Below are positions 57,159 through 64,000 of a stretch of 64,000 bases of DNA, in pieces (within the stretch, counting starts at the first letter, position 1; every line of letters begins with the position of its first letter). The notes under the pieces are model-generated. The model searched no databases and was not told where the DNA came from. It was given only the letters and a program-made list of their open reading frames with translations. The translations under genes were made by a program, and so were the position numbers. The DNA is from Granulosicoccus sp. (GTDB lineage: Bacteria > Pseudomonadota > Gammaproteobacteria > Granulosicoccales > Granulosicoccaceae): contig JALZUD010000013.1 of NCBI GenBank assembly GCA_023301725.1, positions 1 through 64,000 of the forward strand, written 5' to 3'.

Positions 57159-57740
57159 ATGGATCTATCAGAACTGCTCGCACCCGAGCGTATACGTTGC
57201 AAGTGCGATGAAGTGCACAGTAAGAAACGCGCATTGCAAACTCTAGCAGAGATGCTGAGCCAGTCACTTCAGCCTGCAGAAGAAGAAACTGAAGAGGAGG
57301 TGGAACCGGCCGAGCCTAACAGCTCGATTGGGCAACTTGCCAGCAAACTGTTGAAAAGTCGCCCCAAACCCAGTGATGAAAACGAAAACACGCTGTCTGA
57401 AATGGGAATTCTCGACGCGTTTATCATCCGCGAACGACTCGGCAGCACTTGCCTGGACCACGGCATAGCCTTGCCACACAGTCGCCTTGCGCATATCAAC
57501 CAACCAATAGCAGCATTGCTCACCCTCACCAACCCTATCGATTACGACAATGGTGATAAGCCAGCAGTAGACTTGATACTAGGATTGCTGGTTCCAGAAG
57601 AGTGTAACGATGAGCATTTACAAATCCTTGCAACCCTAGCGAGGCGCTTCAGTGACGTCGCATTACGCGACAAATTGCGAAGCTTCGACTCCGCTGAAAA
57701 CCTGTATAGCTTCCTTACCGATCTGGGTTCGCTCAGCTGA
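57159..57740 (+). CDS. ptsN: EIIA-Ntr phosphocarrier PtsN with an internal acidic insertion
   Basis: 193 residues. The EIIA-Ntr fold is visible: LSELLAPERIRCKCDEVHSK, KKRALQTLAEML, then ILDAFIIRERLGSTCLDHGI and the phosphorylated His107 in IALPHSRL, followed by DLILGLLVPEE and the C-terminal helix. E. coli PtsN has the active His at 73. The difference comes from about 35-45 extra residues (about 38-82), rich in Glu, Pro and Ser, between the first helix pair and the active-site half. PtsN is the output protein of PTS-Ntr and acts on potassium transport and other targets. hprK follows after 55 nt. Confidence 0.92.
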   Translation: MDLSELLAPERIRCKCDEVHSKKRALQTLAEMLSQSLQPAEEETEEEVEPAEPNSSIGQLASKLLKSRPKPSDENENTLSEMGILDAFIIRERLGSTCLDHGIALPHSRLAHINQPIAALLTLTNPIDYDNGDKPAVDLILGLLVPEECNDEHLQILATLARRFSDVALRDKLRSFDSAENLYSFLTDLGSLS

Positions 57741-57795
57741 GCACACAAACTTGGATAACGGCAACGTAGACGAATGCATGGATAACCCTTAACTG

Positions 57796-58842
57796 ATGCA
57801 CTCTCGCAAACTCACTGTAGGTGAGGTGTTTGACTCGTTCAACGATGCTCTTAGTTTGCGCTGGATTGCCGGATTAGCAGCCAGTGCTCGCTACCTCACG
57901 CGTGACAAGATCGATGGTCAACGACCAAGGCTACTCGGGCCACTCAATTTCAACAGTCCAAACCGTATTCAGTTGCTGGGCGCGGCTGAGGTGGGCATTT
58001 ATACCAAAGACAGTGAAATAGATACCTCCAACTTTGAATATTCGCTGCTCGACACCTGCGAGATGATGGTAGTTTCTGACAATCTTACTCCACCACAGTG
58101 CCTGATCAACCTTGCTGAGCGCGAGCATATTGCTCTCATGGTTTCAGAATTGCCGTACAGCTCTCTGCACAGTCGCTTGCGTGATTCCCTGAATCAATTG
58201 TTAGCCGAGCGTGAGATCATTCATGGCGTTATGATGGATGTGCACGGAACAGGGGTTCTGATTACCGGCGATGCTAGTGTGGGCAAGAGTGAACTTGCAC
58301 TGGAGCTAATCACTCGTGGACATATTCTGGTGGCTGATGATGCGCCCGAATTCACCCGCATAGCCCCTGGCACTATCGAGTGTCAATGCCCCGCACTACT
58401 TCAGGACTTTTTGGAAGTACGCGGATTGGGCATACTTAATATTGCACTTATGTACGGAGATGCCCATACCCGTGAACGAAAAATTCTGCGTTTCATCGTG
58501 CATTTGCAACCCGTTGCAGGCGATGATTTCGACAAAGATCTGGCGGTCATATCAGGTGATCGGATTTCAGCACCCTCTGATACCCGTGAAGTGCTAGGCG
58601 TCAATGTACCCAAAAGAACACTGCCTGTAGCTCCCGGACGTAACATAGCTGTATTGGTAGAAGCTGCTGTTAGAGATCAAATACTTCGCTCAGGCGGTTA
58701 CAGTGCATCGCAAGACCTGATCGAAAAGCAAGAGCTGCAGCTGGCACGTTCTGCAACGTATACCAAATTAAAATCGAAAGACCCTAAAATGGCGGTTACT
58801 CCAGCCATCAAACCAAAGTCAGGCACCGAGACTGAGCATTAA
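57796..58842 (+). CDS. hprK: HPr kinase/phosphorylase HprK
   Basis: 348 residues, longer than the usual 310-320 through a C-terminal extension of about 30 residues. N-terminal domain (1-135), then the P-loop GDASVGKS (158-165) preceded by His143 region IHGVMMDVHGTGVLIT, the HprK signature FLEVRGLGILNI and the catalytic DDAPEF loop. It phosphorylates and dephosphorylates HPr at Ser46; the HPr encoded downstream has that serine. Present here between ptsN and rapZ, as in betaproteobacteria and Xanthomonas; enterics and Pseudomonas lack it. Confidence 0.95.
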   Translation: MHSRKLTVGEVFDSFNDALSLRWIAGLAASARYLTRDKIDGQRPRLLGPLNFNSPNRIQLLGAAEVGIYTKDSEIDTSNFEYSLLDTCEMMVVSDNLTPPQCLINLAEREHIALMVSELPYSSLHSRLRDSLNQLLAEREIIHGVMMDVHGTGVLITGDASVGKSELALELITRGHILVADDAPEFTRIAPGTIECQCPALLQDFLEVRGLGILNIALMYGDAHTRERKILRFIVHLQPVAGDDFDKDLAVISGDRISAPSDTREVLGVNVPKRTLPVAPGRNIAVLVEAAVRDQILRSGGYSASQDLIEKQELQLARSATYTKLKSKDPKMAVTPAIKPKSGTETEH

Positions 58843-58845
58843 ATA

Positions 58846-59709
58846 ATGACACGCGTAACCATAGTCTCAGGACTCTCAGGAGCAGGCAAGAGCGTCGCTC
58901 TGCATACACTCGAAGATGAGGGTTTTTTCTGCATCGATAACCTGCCGTCGCATCTGTTGTCGCAAACCATAGACAAACTGCTCGACAGCGATTCGACGTT
59001 GTACGAGAATCTCGCCATCGGCGTTGATATCCGCAGTGAACGCGCTTCCCCCGACAACATGCTTAAGCTACTTAAAGAGCTCAAACTTCGTAAAAACACC
59101 GACGCGGAAGTGCTTTTTCTAGACACTGATCGTTCCACACTGGTCAAACGCTTTTCGGAAACACGGCGTAAACACCCGTTGAGTACTCAGGATCTACCCC
59201 TCATTAGTGCTATTGACCAGGAAGCACGCATACTTGATCCACTAAAAGCATATGCCGATCTCGTGGTAGATACTTCTGCACTAAATTTGCATGACCTTCG
59301 TGATGTCATCCGTACCTACTTACTTCGAAAAACACGCGGCAATGTTGCCTTGATATTCCAATCCTTCGGATTCAAACATGGCACGCCGGCAAGCACCGAC
59401 TTCATGTTTGATGTTCGCTGCTTGCCAAACCCACATTGGGAACCCGAGCTGCGCAGTTTCGATGGGCGTGAAGAGCCCATTATTCAGTTCCTCGAAGCGC
59501 AGCCCGATGTGAGAGACATGTTTTCAGATATACGAGATTTTGTTAGTCGTTGGCTGCCCTCATTTGAAGATGAAAACAGAGCCTATCTGACGGTTTCAGT
59601 GGGTTGCACCGGAGGACGACACCGCTCTGTCTATTTGGTTGAGCTTTTGTGCAAGCATTTTGGCGCTGAGCACGATAATGTCTCGCGTCGCCATCGTGAA
59701 TTAAACTAG
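58846..59709 (+). CDS. rapZ: RNase adapter / nucleotide-binding protein RapZ
   Basis: 287 residues. Walker A GLSGAGKS at 9-16, Walker B-like VLFLDTDRSTLVKRFSETRR, then FKHGTPASTDFMFDVRCLPN and the C-terminal VSVGCTGGRHRSVYLVE signature. In E. coli RapZ binds GlmZ/GlmY sRNAs and glucosamine-6-phosphate to control glmS; whether that circuit exists here is unknown. Three nt after hprK, 9 nt before the HPr gene: one operon. Confidence 0.96.
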   Translation: MTRVTIVSGLSGAGKSVALHTLEDEGFFCIDNLPSHLLSQTIDKLLDSDSTLYENLAIGVDIRSERASPDNMLKLLKELKLRKNTDAEVLFLDTDRSTLVKRFSETRRKHPLSTQDLPLISAIDQEARILDPLKAYADLVVDTSALNLHDLRDVIRTYLLRKTRGNVALIFQSFGFKHGTPASTDFMFDVRCLPNPHWEPELRSFDGREEPIIQFLEAQPDVRDMFSDIRDFVSRWLPSFEDENRAYLTVSVGCTGGRHRSVYLVELLCKHFGAEHDNVSRRHRELN

Positions 59710-59718
59710 TCTGCCATT

Positions 59719-59988
59719 GTGATTACTCGCGAACTACTCATCATCAACAAACTGGGGCTACATGCCCGAGCTGCAGCAAAGCTCGTCAAGCTGTCATCCT
59801 CATTCGATTCAAACATCAACATTGAAAAGAATGGTCAACAGGTCAATAGCAAGAGCATAATGGGCGTCATGATGCTAGCAGCCAGTTGCGGCACAAAGGT
59901 TATTGTCAGCACTGTGGGCCACGACGAGAACGAAGCTATTGAAGCTATCAGTGACCTGATTGCCCGACGTTTCGACGAAGAGGAGTAG
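59719..59988 (+). CDS. ptsH: HPr-type phosphocarrier protein
   Basis: 89 residues. Phosphohistidine site His15 in LGLHARAAAKLV, and Ser46 in SKSIMGVMMLAA, the site used by HPr kinase. C-terminus acidic (ARRFDEEE). Takes phosphate from EI (next gene, 6 nt away) and gives it to EIIA-Ntr. GTG start. Whether to call it HPr or NPr is a matter of convention; the linked hprK and non-GAF EI favour HPr. Confidence 0.94.
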   Translation: MITRELLIINKLGLHARAAAKLVKLSSSFDSNINIEKNGQQVNSKSIMGVMMLAASCGTKVIVSTVGHDENEAIEAISDLIARRFDEEE

Positions 59989-59994
59989 CTTGGC

Positions 59995-61746
59995 ATGAGC
60001 CTGATGTTTACAGGCATTGGTGTGTCGCGTGGTATTGCTATAGGTGAAGCCTACCTACTGCGTCGTAACCAGATTGATGTCACATCACGCGCACTCACGA
60101 AAAAGGCGGTGCCTGCAGAAATCAGGCGACTCAAACGAGCACTCAAAGCTGCAAGGGACCAGCTATTAACCACCCGGGATAATATCCCGGACGATGCAGC
60201 TGCTGATGTCAGTGCGTTCATCGAAACACATATTCTTATGCTCGACGATGCCATGCTTTCGCTGCGACCCATCGAGATCATAAAAACTGAACTGATCAAC
60301 GCCGAAGCTGCCATGCAGCAACAACGTGAAGAGCTAGGCCGAGTATTCGGTTCAATGGAAGATACCTATCTTGCTACTCGAATTGACGATGTCAACCATG
60401 TCATCGATTCGGTATTGCGAGCACTGGATGATGGCATTGACGATGTGGTGGGTTCAGAGAACTGGAAAGGCCAAATCATCGTTGCTGATGATCTTACTCC
60501 AGCAGACACTGTAGCTATGCAACATCACGGCGTAGCGGGTTTCGTAACAGAAACCGGTGGCCAGTTGTCGCACACCGCTATTCTTGCCCGAAGCTTAGGC
60601 ATTCCTGCCATCGTTGGCGTGCCGAACATTCGCCGCTATGTTAAAGCGGGAGAGACACTGACCCTGGACGGCGGTGGTGGCTTGATCATGGCCGAGCCCA
60701 CTGACGACATGCTGGTCGATTACAAACGGCAGCAAAAAGAAAATCGTCTTAAACAAAAAGGTCTGAGCAAGCTCATTGACGCCGATGCCATAACGCTCGA
60801 CGGGGTGGAACTGAAGCTATCAGCCAACATTGAGATGGAAGAGGATCTGAAGGCGTTGAAACGCGTCAACGCAGACGGTGTTGGCTTGTACCGCACTGAA
60901 TTTCTTTATATGAATCGCGACACCATACCGACGGAACAAGAACACTTTAAGGTCTATACCAAAGTACTGAGAGCACTTAAAGGCTCTACACTGACAATCC
61001 GCACTGTTGATCTTGGAGCGGATAAACAGATGCGCGCAAGCACAGCCTCCAGTGATAGGCCACTCGCACACAATCCAGCTCTGGGCCTGCGAGGAATACG
61101 CCTTTGTTTGAGCGACACACAACTTTTCGTACCTCAGCTGCGAGCCATTTTGCGTGCTTCAGCGAAAGGCCCCATACGCATGCTCATACCCATGCTCACC
61201 AGTGTCAATGAGGTCGATCAATGCTTAAAACTTGTTGAGCAGGTAAGACAGAAACTGAGCGATGAAAATATCGATTTCGATAAAAACATGCCTATTGGAG
61301 CCATGATCGAAGTGCCCGCGGCGGCCGTGTCTGCCCGCCTGTTTGCCGAACGCCTCGACTTTTTATCTATCGGTACAAACGATCTTATCCAGTACACATT
61401 GGCTATCGATCGTATCGACGATCAGGTTAACTATCTGTACGACCCACTCAATCCGGCGGTGCTTCAACTCATCAAGATGACCATTGATGCGGGGCTCAAG
61501 GCAAACATACCCATTGCCATGTGTGGAGAGATGGCAGGAGACGTGCGCTACGTGCGCATACTTCTCGGATTAGGGCTCACTGATTTCAGCATGCCGCCCA
61601 ACTTGCTTCTGGAAACCAAGAAGAGCCTCACGTCTGCACGACGCTCCTCCATAAAAAAGCATGTGAGTCTGCTATTAACAAGCTCACACGATCAACAGGA
61701 ACGCCGCCGCTTACTGGACAAAATAAACAGCGACGCAAATAACTGA
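59995..61746 (+). CDS. ptsI: PTS enzyme I (phosphoenolpyruvate--protein phosphotransferase)
   Basis: 583 residues. HPr-binding helical domain, phosphohistidine His193 in TGGQLSHTAILARSLG, linker, then the PEP-binding TIM barrel with GLYRTEFLYM, GLRGIRLCL and Cys510 in MCGEMAGD. No N-terminal GAF domain, so this is EI rather than the EI-Ntr (PtsP) that senses glutamine. It starts the phosphorelay EI-HPr-EIIA-Ntr encoded in this operon. No sugar-specific EIIBC gene lies in the window, so the role is probably regulatory. Confidence 0.96.
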   Translation: MSLMFTGIGVSRGIAIGEAYLLRRNQIDVTSRALTKKAVPAEIRRLKRALKAARDQLLTTRDNIPDDAAADVSAFIETHILMLDDAMLSLRPIEIIKTELINAEAAMQQQREELGRVFGSMEDTYLATRIDDVNHVIDSVLRALDDGIDDVVGSENWKGQIIVADDLTPADTVAMQHHGVAGFVTETGGQLSHTAILARSLGIPAIVGVPNIRRYVKAGETLTLDGGGGLIMAEPTDDMLVDYKRQQKENRLKQKGLSKLIDADAITLDGVELKLSANIEMEEDLKALKRVNADGVGLYRTEFLYMNRDTIPTEQEHFKVYTKVLRALKGSTLTIRTVDLGADKQMRASTASSDRPLAHNPALGLRGIRLCLSDTQLFVPQLRAILRASAKGPIRMLIPMLTSVNEVDQCLKLVEQVRQKLSDENIDFDKNMPIGAMIEVPAAAVSARLFAERLDFLSIGTNDLIQYTLAIDRIDDQVNYLYDPLNPAVLQLIKMTIDAGLKANIPIAMCGEMAGDVRYVRILLGLGLTDFSMPPNLLLETKKSLTSARRSSIKKHVSLLLTSSHDQQERRRLLDKINSDANN

Positions 61747-61762
61747 GTTGCCATGATAGTGA

Positions 61763-61814
61763 TACTGTGAACTCGTACTGCGAATTCTTACCGTGAACTC
61801 CTACCGTTAATGAC
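61763..61814 (+). repeat. 13-bp imperfect tandem repeat, four copies, running into the mgtE start
   Basis: TACTGTGAACTCG (61763), TACTGCGAATTCT (61776), TACCGTGAACTCC (61789) and TACCGTTAATGAC (61802). The last unit contains the mgtE ATG (61810-61812). Similarity falls towards the end. The spacer between ptsI and mgtE is thus almost wholly made of this repeat. Confidence 0.8.
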
Positions 61815-63165
61815 TCCCATGACCGAGCCACTTGAATCTGAACAACAGGCCAACAAACTCGCAGAGAATATAAGCGACGGTTCACTGAACGCGGCCAAAA
61901 GCATCATAGAGGCTATGCATCCAGCGGAAATCGCTGATGCCATAGAGTCCCTACCCCCAGTTCGCAGGAGCGTTTTGTGGGAGCTAATAGATACAGAGCT
62001 TGAGGGCGAGATCCTCATGGAAGTTGGCGACGAGGTTCGTGAGAGCTTGGTGCGCGAGATGGATACCGAAGAGCTTCGTGCCGCCACCGAGCAACTCGAC
62101 CTTGATGATCTAGCTGACTTTGTACAATCATTACCAGAAAAATTCACCACTGATGTACTGGCTGGCATGGATCGCCAGGATCGAGAACGGCTCGAGCAAG
62201 TTCTAGCTTATCCCGAACACAGTGCGGGCGGATTAATGAACCTTGATACTGTTACCGTGCGTGCTGATGTCACGCTGGATGTAGTGCTTCGCTTTTTACG
62301 CCGTCGTGGAGATCTTCCACGACACACAAACCGTTTGTGGGTGACCGATCGATACGGTCGCTATCAAGGTGAACTGTCGCTGAGAGTATTGTTAACCAAC
62401 AATCCTGACACGCTGGTATCTAGCGTCATAGCTAACAACATCGAACCATTGAATGCGTTGATGACAGACCATGATGTCGCTCGAGCTTTCGAAGACTTCG
62501 ACTTGGTCTCCGCACCTGTAGTTGATGATGACAACAAATTGATTGGTCGTATCACCGTAGACGATGTGGTTGACGTCATACGTGAAGAAGCCGAACAATC
62601 AGTACTGAGTATGGCTGGACTCAACCAGGAAGATGATATTTTTGCGCCGGTACTTCGAAGCACGCGTAAGCGCGCTCTATGGCTGGGCGTTAACCTGCTC
62701 ACGGCCTTGTTGGCATCGTGGGTCATCGCGCAATTTTCGGGCACTCTGGAGCGCCTGGTGACTTTGGCAGTGCTGATGAGCGTGGTGCCGAGTATGGGAG
62801 GTATTGCAGGTAGCCAGACGTTAACGCTTGTGATTCGCGGGCAAGCTTTGAATCAGATTAACAAAAACAACTTGCGTGATCTGGTGACGCGAGAAGTGGC
62901 TATAGGTCTGCTCAATGGAATCATGTGGGCTGTGATTGTGGCAGCCCTTGTTTGGTTGTGGTTTGGCGACATGCAAATAGGCTTAATATTAGGCGCAGCT
63001 CTTGTCTTTAATCTGGTTGCTGCGGCCTTTGCCGGAGCTATGTTGCCCATTGTGATGAAACGCTTTGGCGTCGATCCGGCATTGGCAGGCGGGGTCGCTC
63101 TGACCACGGTGACAGACACAATAGGGCTTGTGGGCTTTCTTGGCCTGGCTACCTTGTTTTTGTAA
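61810..63165 (+). CDS. mgtE: Magnesium transporter MgtE
   Basis: 451 residues. Cytoplasmic N-terminal helical domain (about 20-130, MHPAEIADAIESLPP), two CBS domains (about 140-265; HSAGGLMNLDTVTV, VDDDNKLIGRITVDDVVDVI), a plug helix and five transmembrane helices (about 288-451) with VLMSVVPSMGGIAGSQTLTL and the Asp of FGVDPALAGG in the pore. The N domain and CBS act as a magnesium-sensing gate. MgtE after ptsI closes the rpoN-to-mgtE block found in Xanthomonas-like genomes. No clear Shine-Dalgarno before the ATG, which lies in a 13-bp repeat; an ATG three codons later is possible. Confidence 0.95.
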   Translation: MTPMTEPLESEQQANKLAENISDGSLNAAKSIIEAMHPAEIADAIESLPPVRRSVLWELIDTELEGEILMEVGDEVRESLVREMDTEELRAATEQLDLDDLADFVQSLPEKFTTDVLAGMDRQDRERLEQVLAYPEHSAGGLMNLDTVTVRADVTLDVVLRFLRRRGDLPRHTNRLWVTDRYGRYQGELSLRVLLTNNPDTLVSSVIANNIEPLNALMTDHDVARAFEDFDLVSAPVVDDDNKLIGRITVDDVVDVIREEAEQSVLSMAGLNQEDDIFAPVLRSTRKRALWLGVNLLTALLASWVIAQFSGTLERLVTLAVLMSVVPSMGGIAGSQTLTLVIRGQALNQINKNNLRDLVTREVAIGLLNGIMWAVIVAALVWLWFGDMQIGLILGAALVFNLVAAAFAGAMLPIVMKRFGVDPALAGGVALTTVTDTIGLVGFLGLATLFL

Positions 63166-63192
63166 CCTGCCTTGCTGGATGAGCAAGACAGG
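63166..63192 (+). terminator. Hairpin after mgtE
   Basis: CCTGCCTTGCT (63166-63176) pairs with AGCAAGACAGG (63182-63192) with one mismatch around a 5-nt loop, directly after the mgtE stop. A short T run (CTTTTTG near 63207) lies 14 nt further, so termination is plausible but not canonical. Confidence 0.45.
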
Positions 63193-63257
63193 CTCACGAG
63201 CTCCTACTTTTTGTCAGCAACTGACAGTAACCGATCTGTCGCTTTTACAAGGTAGAG

Positions 63258-63563
63258 CTAACTAACCAACTGACACGCCGGCTTCCTGGAAATTTTAGAC
63301 AATTTTTCGGTTTGCACACGGGCGGACTTACAAGCATCCTGCACCTGAAACAACAGCTCGTTGCTATCAATATAAAACCCCTGAAACATAAAGCGGGTCT
63401 CTTCCCAAGGGATATCCAGCTCGTTCACGTACATACCAACTTCCAGTTGGTTTGCTTGAATCCAACGTGTACTGCAGACGATTTGAGTGGCACTTTTTTT
63501 GGTTCGGCAAGCCTTTTTGCCTTTTGCACTGCTTTCAGTATTTTTGCGCTTATTGAAAAACAT
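63258..63563 (-). CDS. Standalone DUF3391 domain protein
   Basis: 101 residues. After a lysine-rich N-terminus (about 1-27), the segment RWIQANQLEVGMYVNELDIP, WEETRFMFQGFYIDSNELLF and the Cys in VQDACKSARV match DUF3391, which normally precedes an HD-GYP cyclic-di-GMP phosphodiesterase domain. No HD or GYP sequence follows before the stop or in the next 90 bp. GGGAG lies 9 nt before the ATG, so it looks expressed. Either a small regulatory protein or the remaining part of a lost HD-GYP gene. Function unknown. Confidence 0.65.
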   Translation of the reverse strand: MFFNKRKNTESSAKGKKACRTKKSATQIVCSTRWIQANQLEVGMYVNELDIPWEETRFMFQGFYIDSNELLFQVQDACKSARVQTEKLSKISRKPACQLVS

Positions 63564-63704
63564 TTTCTCAATCTCCCTCGCCGGGCTTCTGCCCAGTCTT
63601 GATGTTGTCTGCCGTCAAGAGTACGTCGATAATGTTTGCAGCGCCAACCTATTGATGATCATTCGAGACTCTCCACACGCTTTGAATCCAGGCATTGAAT
63701 AGAT

Positions 63705-63812
63705 TGTGAATAGACACTCAAATCGCTTGTGAATGAAAGGAGTTTACAGGCCAAATAGTCATTATTTTGGCGAAATATGCGCTCATTTGAGGTTATTCAC
63801 CGCTTATCCACA
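63705..63812. promoter_or_regulatory. Cluster of DnaA-box-like sequences
   Basis: One perfect box TTATCCACA (63804-63812), one box with a single mismatch TTATTCACC 11 bp upstream in the same orientation (63793-63801), and two inverted partial matches TGTGAATAG (63705-63713) and TGTGAATGA (63728-63736). Spacing of the two good boxes at 11 bp allows cooperative binding. No replication gene is near, so this may be DnaA-controlled transcription or titration rather than an origin. Confidence 0.45.
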
Positions 63813-63915
63813 GCTTTTACCGCAGTTGCACACAATTTCATCCACCATTCAGAGCCAATTGCACTATATGTAGTGTTGAGCTAGCAACTAATATCAATAT
63901 ATTGTGTCGTCAACA

Positions 63916-63945
63916 TTGACCCACATGAAATTAAAGCGATACAAT
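63916..63945 (+). promoter_or_regulatory. sigma70 promoter facing the window end
   Basis: TTGACC (63916-63921) and TACAAT (63940-63945), 18 bp apart, followed by C-rich CTCCTCCCGCG. The GC-rich discriminator and AT-rich upstream part recall stable-RNA promoters. The gene it drives is outside the window. Confidence 0.6.
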
Positions 63946-64000
63946 CTCCTCCCGCGAAGCGATGCACAACCACTGTTTGTCGCACCTCTTTTCGTATCCT

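Larger units (their letters stand above)
63564..64000. other. Right-end non-coding region with DnaA-like boxes, AT-rich segment and promoter
   Basis: 437 bp to the window end without a convincing gene. It holds the DUF3391 upstream region (to about 63620), four DnaA-box-like 9-mers (63705-63812), a small hairpin CACTA-TATG-TAGTG (63862-63875), the 10-bp palindrome CAATATATTG (63895-63904) in an AT-rich stretch, and a strong rightward promoter at 63916-63945. Confidence 0.6.

Noticed and set aside
63705-63812. Chromosomal origin oriC
   Set aside because: Only one perfect DnaA box, no dnaA, dnaN or mnmG/rsmG genes visible, and no dense GATC sites. Kept as a DnaA-box cluster only.

Overview
The window is chromosome of a gammaproteobacterium, probably a deep-branching one that I cannot name to genus. 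Evidence: a complete dcw cluster in the gammaproteobacterial order, petABC-sspAB, lpoA/rsmI/rnpB, the Mla and Lpt envelope transport genes, and rpoN-hpf-ptsN with hprK between ptsN and rapZ. That last arrangement recalls Xanthomonas-like and betaproteobacterial genomes more than enterics. From memory, gene order runs close to the Pseudomonas aeruginosa PA4400-PA4466 block plus the pilABCD-coaE block, with specific losses and insertions.

Layout. 1-7076 (+): 3' part of pilR, a sigma54-type promoter, two tandem type IVa pilins each with its own terminator, pilB-pilC-pilD and coaE. 7083-11616 (-): mutT, argJ, secA. 12062-12520 (+): dciA. 12564-30681 (-): lpxC and the division/murein cluster from mraZ to ftsZ, mostly with 1, 4 or 8 nt overlaps, driven from a promoter covered by a four-box MraZ operator. 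31041-31958 (+): an unrecognised zinc-ribbon/DUF4145-like gene. 32034-32408 (-): rnpB. Then rsmI (-) back to back with lpoA-yraN (+), sspB-sspA and petC-petB-petA (-), an AlgW/DegS-type protease (+), a HAMP membrane protein plus a secreted metzincin (-), DAHP synthase, hisG, murA and mlaBCDEF (-). From 50990 (+): mlaA, kdsD, lptCAB, rpoN, hpf, ptsN, hprK, rapZ, HPr, EI, mgtE. The end holds a lone DUF3391 protein (-), DnaA-box-like sequences and a strong promoter pointing out of the window.

How the genes fit together. Most of the window is envelope biogenesis: lipid II synthesis and division (dcw), lipid A commitment (lpxC), Kdo precursor and LPS transport (kdsD, lptCAB), phospholipid retrograde transport (mla), PBP1A activation (lpoA) and protein export (secA). 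A second theme is sigma54: rpoN, the activator PilR and a sigma54-type pilin promoter are all present. A third is a regulatory phosphorelay (EI, HPr with His15 and Ser46, HPr kinase, EIIA-Ntr, RapZ) with no sugar permease in view.

The least ordinary features are short tandem repeats at gene borders: 13 bp x6 at the argJ end, 15 bp x4 abutting the rnpB 3' end, and 13 bp x4 running into the mgtE start. Others are a 9-bp repeat giving MlaA a (Leu-Asp-Glu)15 tail, an acidic insertion in PtsN, and a TPR-metzincin with a GlyGly-CTERM-like tail beside a HAMP protein in the place where Pseudomonas keeps hisC and hisD. I see no CRISPR array, insertion sequence, prophage, tRNA or rRNA gene.
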